Positions 62,765-64,000 of a stretch of 64,000 nt of DNA are shown here, piece after piece (the stretch's first letter is position 1; every line of letters starts with the position of its first letter). This DNA is from RYN-230 sp963851025 (lineage in GTDB: Bacteria; Actinomycetota; Actinomycetes; Streptosporangiales; Streptosporangiaceae): assembly GCA_963851025.1 (NCBI GenBank), contig CAWKOA010000018.1, positions 3,121-67,120 of the forward strand, read 5' to 3'. Below the pieces are notes generated by a model. It had not been told where the DNA came from and did not search any database. It was given only the letters and a program-made list of their open reading frames with translations. Position numbers and translations under genes: made by a program.

Positions 62765-63235
62765 GTGAGGAAGATGGAGGTCGTCGGCGTCCGGGTCGAG
62801 ATGCCCACGAACCAGCCCATCGTCCTGCTGAAGGAGACGCAGGGGGACCGTTACCTGCCGATCTGGATCGGGCCGGTCGAGGCAACCGCGATCGCCTTTG
62901 CCCAGCAGGGCATGGTCCCGGCGCGTCCGCTCACCCATGACCTGTTCCGGGACGTGCTGGAAGCCCTCGAGGTCCAACTGCAGACCGTGAACATCACGGC
63001 GCTGCGGGACGGCATCTTCTTCGCGGACCTGATCTTCTCGAACGGGAAGGAAGTCAGCGCCAGGCCATCGGATTCCATCGCCCTCGCCCTGCGCACCGGC
63101 GCGGCCATCTACGCCAGCGAGGAAGTCCTCGACGAGGCGGGCGTGGCCATCCCGGACGAGCAGGAGGACGAGGTCGAGAAGTTCCGCGAGTTCCTCGACA
63201 CCATCACCCCCGAAGACTTCGGCCGCGCCACCTGA
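62765..63235 (+). CDS. Bifunctional nuclease family protein (DUF151)
   Basis: A 156-residue protein: MEVVGVRVEMPTNQPIVLLK, YLPIWIGPVEATAIAFAQQG, PLTHDLFRDVLEAL, FFADLIFSNGKEVSARPSDS and IALALRTGAAIYASEEVL. Homologue of Rv1829; the fold has been linked to nuclease activity, but its role in actinomycetes is unclear. GTG at 62765 with GGAG upstream, or an ATG three codons later. Preceded by a 280-bp spacer with a plausible promoter. Confidence 0.9.
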   Translation: MRKMEVVGVRVEMPTNQPIVLLKETQGDRYLPIWIGPVEATAIAFAQQGMVPARPLTHDLFRDVLEALEVQLQTVNITALRDGIFFADLIFSNGKEVSARPSDSIALALRTGAAIYASEEVLDEAGVAIPDEQEDEVEKFREFLDTITPEDFGRAT

Positions 63236-63385
63236 GGGCGGCTGGCGGGGAGCCCGGCGTAGCAGAGCCAGGGTGGCTCTGGAGTCCTCACGACGCGCCG
63301 TCGGCGATCGTTGACGCACCGGCCGCTGGCGGCCTACCGTGCGAGACGAGTACCCAGGGTGGCGAACTCCCGGGTGGAGGCAGGC

Positions 63386-64000
63386 GTGGCGGTAACCAAA
63401 GGTAACAGCGATTCACCCGGAGTCCGCGGTGCGGCGATCCGGCAGGCTGGGCAGCAGGGACTGCTGTTCGGCGACGACGTCGCCGCCCGGCCGGAAGGAA
63501 TCGGCTACCGCGGTCCCACCGCGTGCTCAGCCGCCGGGATCACCTACCGCCAGCTCGACTACTGGGCCCGGACCGGCCTGGTCGAGCCCAGCGTGCGGGC
63601 CGCCCAGGGGTCAGGCTCCGCGCGGCTGTACAGCTTCCGGGACATCCTCGTGCTCAAGGTGGTCAAGCGGCTGCTGGACACCGGCATCTCGCTGCAGCAG
63701 ATCCGCGCGGCCGTGACCCACCTGCGCAGCCGGGGCACCGACGACCTGGCCAAGATCACCCTGATGAGCGACGGGGTCTCCGTCTACGAGTGCACCTCCT
63801 CCGACGAGGTGGTGGACCTGCTGCAGGGCGGTCAGGGCGTGTTCGGCATCGCGCTCGGCCGCATCTGGCAGGAAGTTAACGGGACCCTGGCCGAACTGCC
63901 AGCTGAGCAGGCCGACGAGGCCGCGGACGAGACCGGCGGAGGCTTGCGGGAGCGTCGGCACGCGGACAACTGTCCCGCCGAAGGGCTCGCCGGACCGGCT
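63386..64000 (+). CDS. MerR-family regulator, second in the cluster (Rv1830-like), cut by window edge
   Basis: At least 205 residues in an open frame reaching the window end. The DNA-binding part reads CSAAGITYRQLDYWARTGLV and SGSARLYSFRDILVLKVVKR, then LLDTGISLQQIRAAVTHL; the second domain contains ITLMSDGVSVYECTSSDEVV. Homologue of the growth/division regulator Rv1830 (ResR/McdR). GTG at 63386 has GGAGG 6 nt upstream; a GTG at 63374 is possible. The last part is acidic and likely disordered; the stop is not in the window. Confidence 0.88.
   Translation, partial: MAVTKGNSDSPGVRGAAIRQAGQQGLLFGDDVAARPEGIGYRGPTACSAAGITYRQLDYWARTGLVEPSVRAAQGSGSARLYSFRDILVLKVVKRLLDTGISLQQIRAAVTHLRSRGTDDLAKITLMSDGVSVYECTSSDEVVDLLQGGQGVFGIALGRIWQEVNGTLAELPAEQADEAADETGGGLRERRHADNCPAEGLAGPA

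Overview
The window is about 72% GC, densely packed, and carries strong actinobacterial markers: a garA–ftsR–bifunctional nuclease–MerR block ordered like Mycobacterium tuberculosis Rv1827–Rv1830, an ergothioneine operon (egtABCD), ThyX, a tricorn protease, paired ECF sigma/DGPF genes, a fused TrpE-TrpG and many GTG starts with GTGA/ATGA overlaps. It is a chromosomal segment of an actinomycete, plausibly Streptosporangiales-like (the order is inference). There is no phage, plasmid or CRISPR array, and only one worn transposase remnant.

Layout. 1–1.5 kb: start of a sugar ABC operon. 2.3–18 kb: a catabolic/transport region with a membrane glycosyltransferase, pobA plus an aldehyde dehydrogenase, a split FluG-like pair (glutamine-synthetase-like ligase and amidohydrolase), an AraC regulator, a branched-chain-type ABC importer, a TPP enzyme and an SDR. 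18–21 kb: two nearly identical MHYT membrane-sensor genes flanking an alpha/beta hydrolase without its nucleophile serine. 21–27 kb: DMT exporter, FtsH and anthranilate synthase with an attenuator-like leader. 27–31 kb: ECF sigma/DGPF pair, ThyX, flavohemoglobin. 31–34.6 kb: transposase remnant and a MerR-controlled ABC exporter. 34.8–38 kb: tricorn protease. 38.6–44 kb: two-component system, CcdA, secreted galactanase. 44–48 kb: MarR/MFS and a flavin disulfide reductase. 48–53 kb: egtABCD. 53–57 kb: phosphopantetheinyl transferase, thiolase, a cysteine-free HesB-like protein, a second DGPF/ECF pair. 57–64 kb: phospholipid synthase, a sugar-nucleotidyltransferase fused to a degenerate mutase domain, and the growth/division block garA–ftsR–nuclease–MerR.

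Two window-wide properties matter when using this annotation. First, about 25 single-base frame breaks split otherwise intact genes. Most can be repaired by removing one extra G or C from a short run, so I annotate these genes over their full span and suspect consensus errors. Second, many gene ends carry short tandem repeats (12–34 nt) that often include the stop codon. The clearest is a four-fold 12-nt GTGA unit between the substrate-binding gene and livG.

How the genes may work together: 4-hydroxybenzaldehyde-type substrates could be oxidised by the dehydrogenase and hydroxylated by PobA to protocatechuate. The amine-ligase/amidohydrolase pair next to an ABC importer suggests uptake and breakdown of an amine or amide. 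The egt operon makes the thiol ergothioneine.
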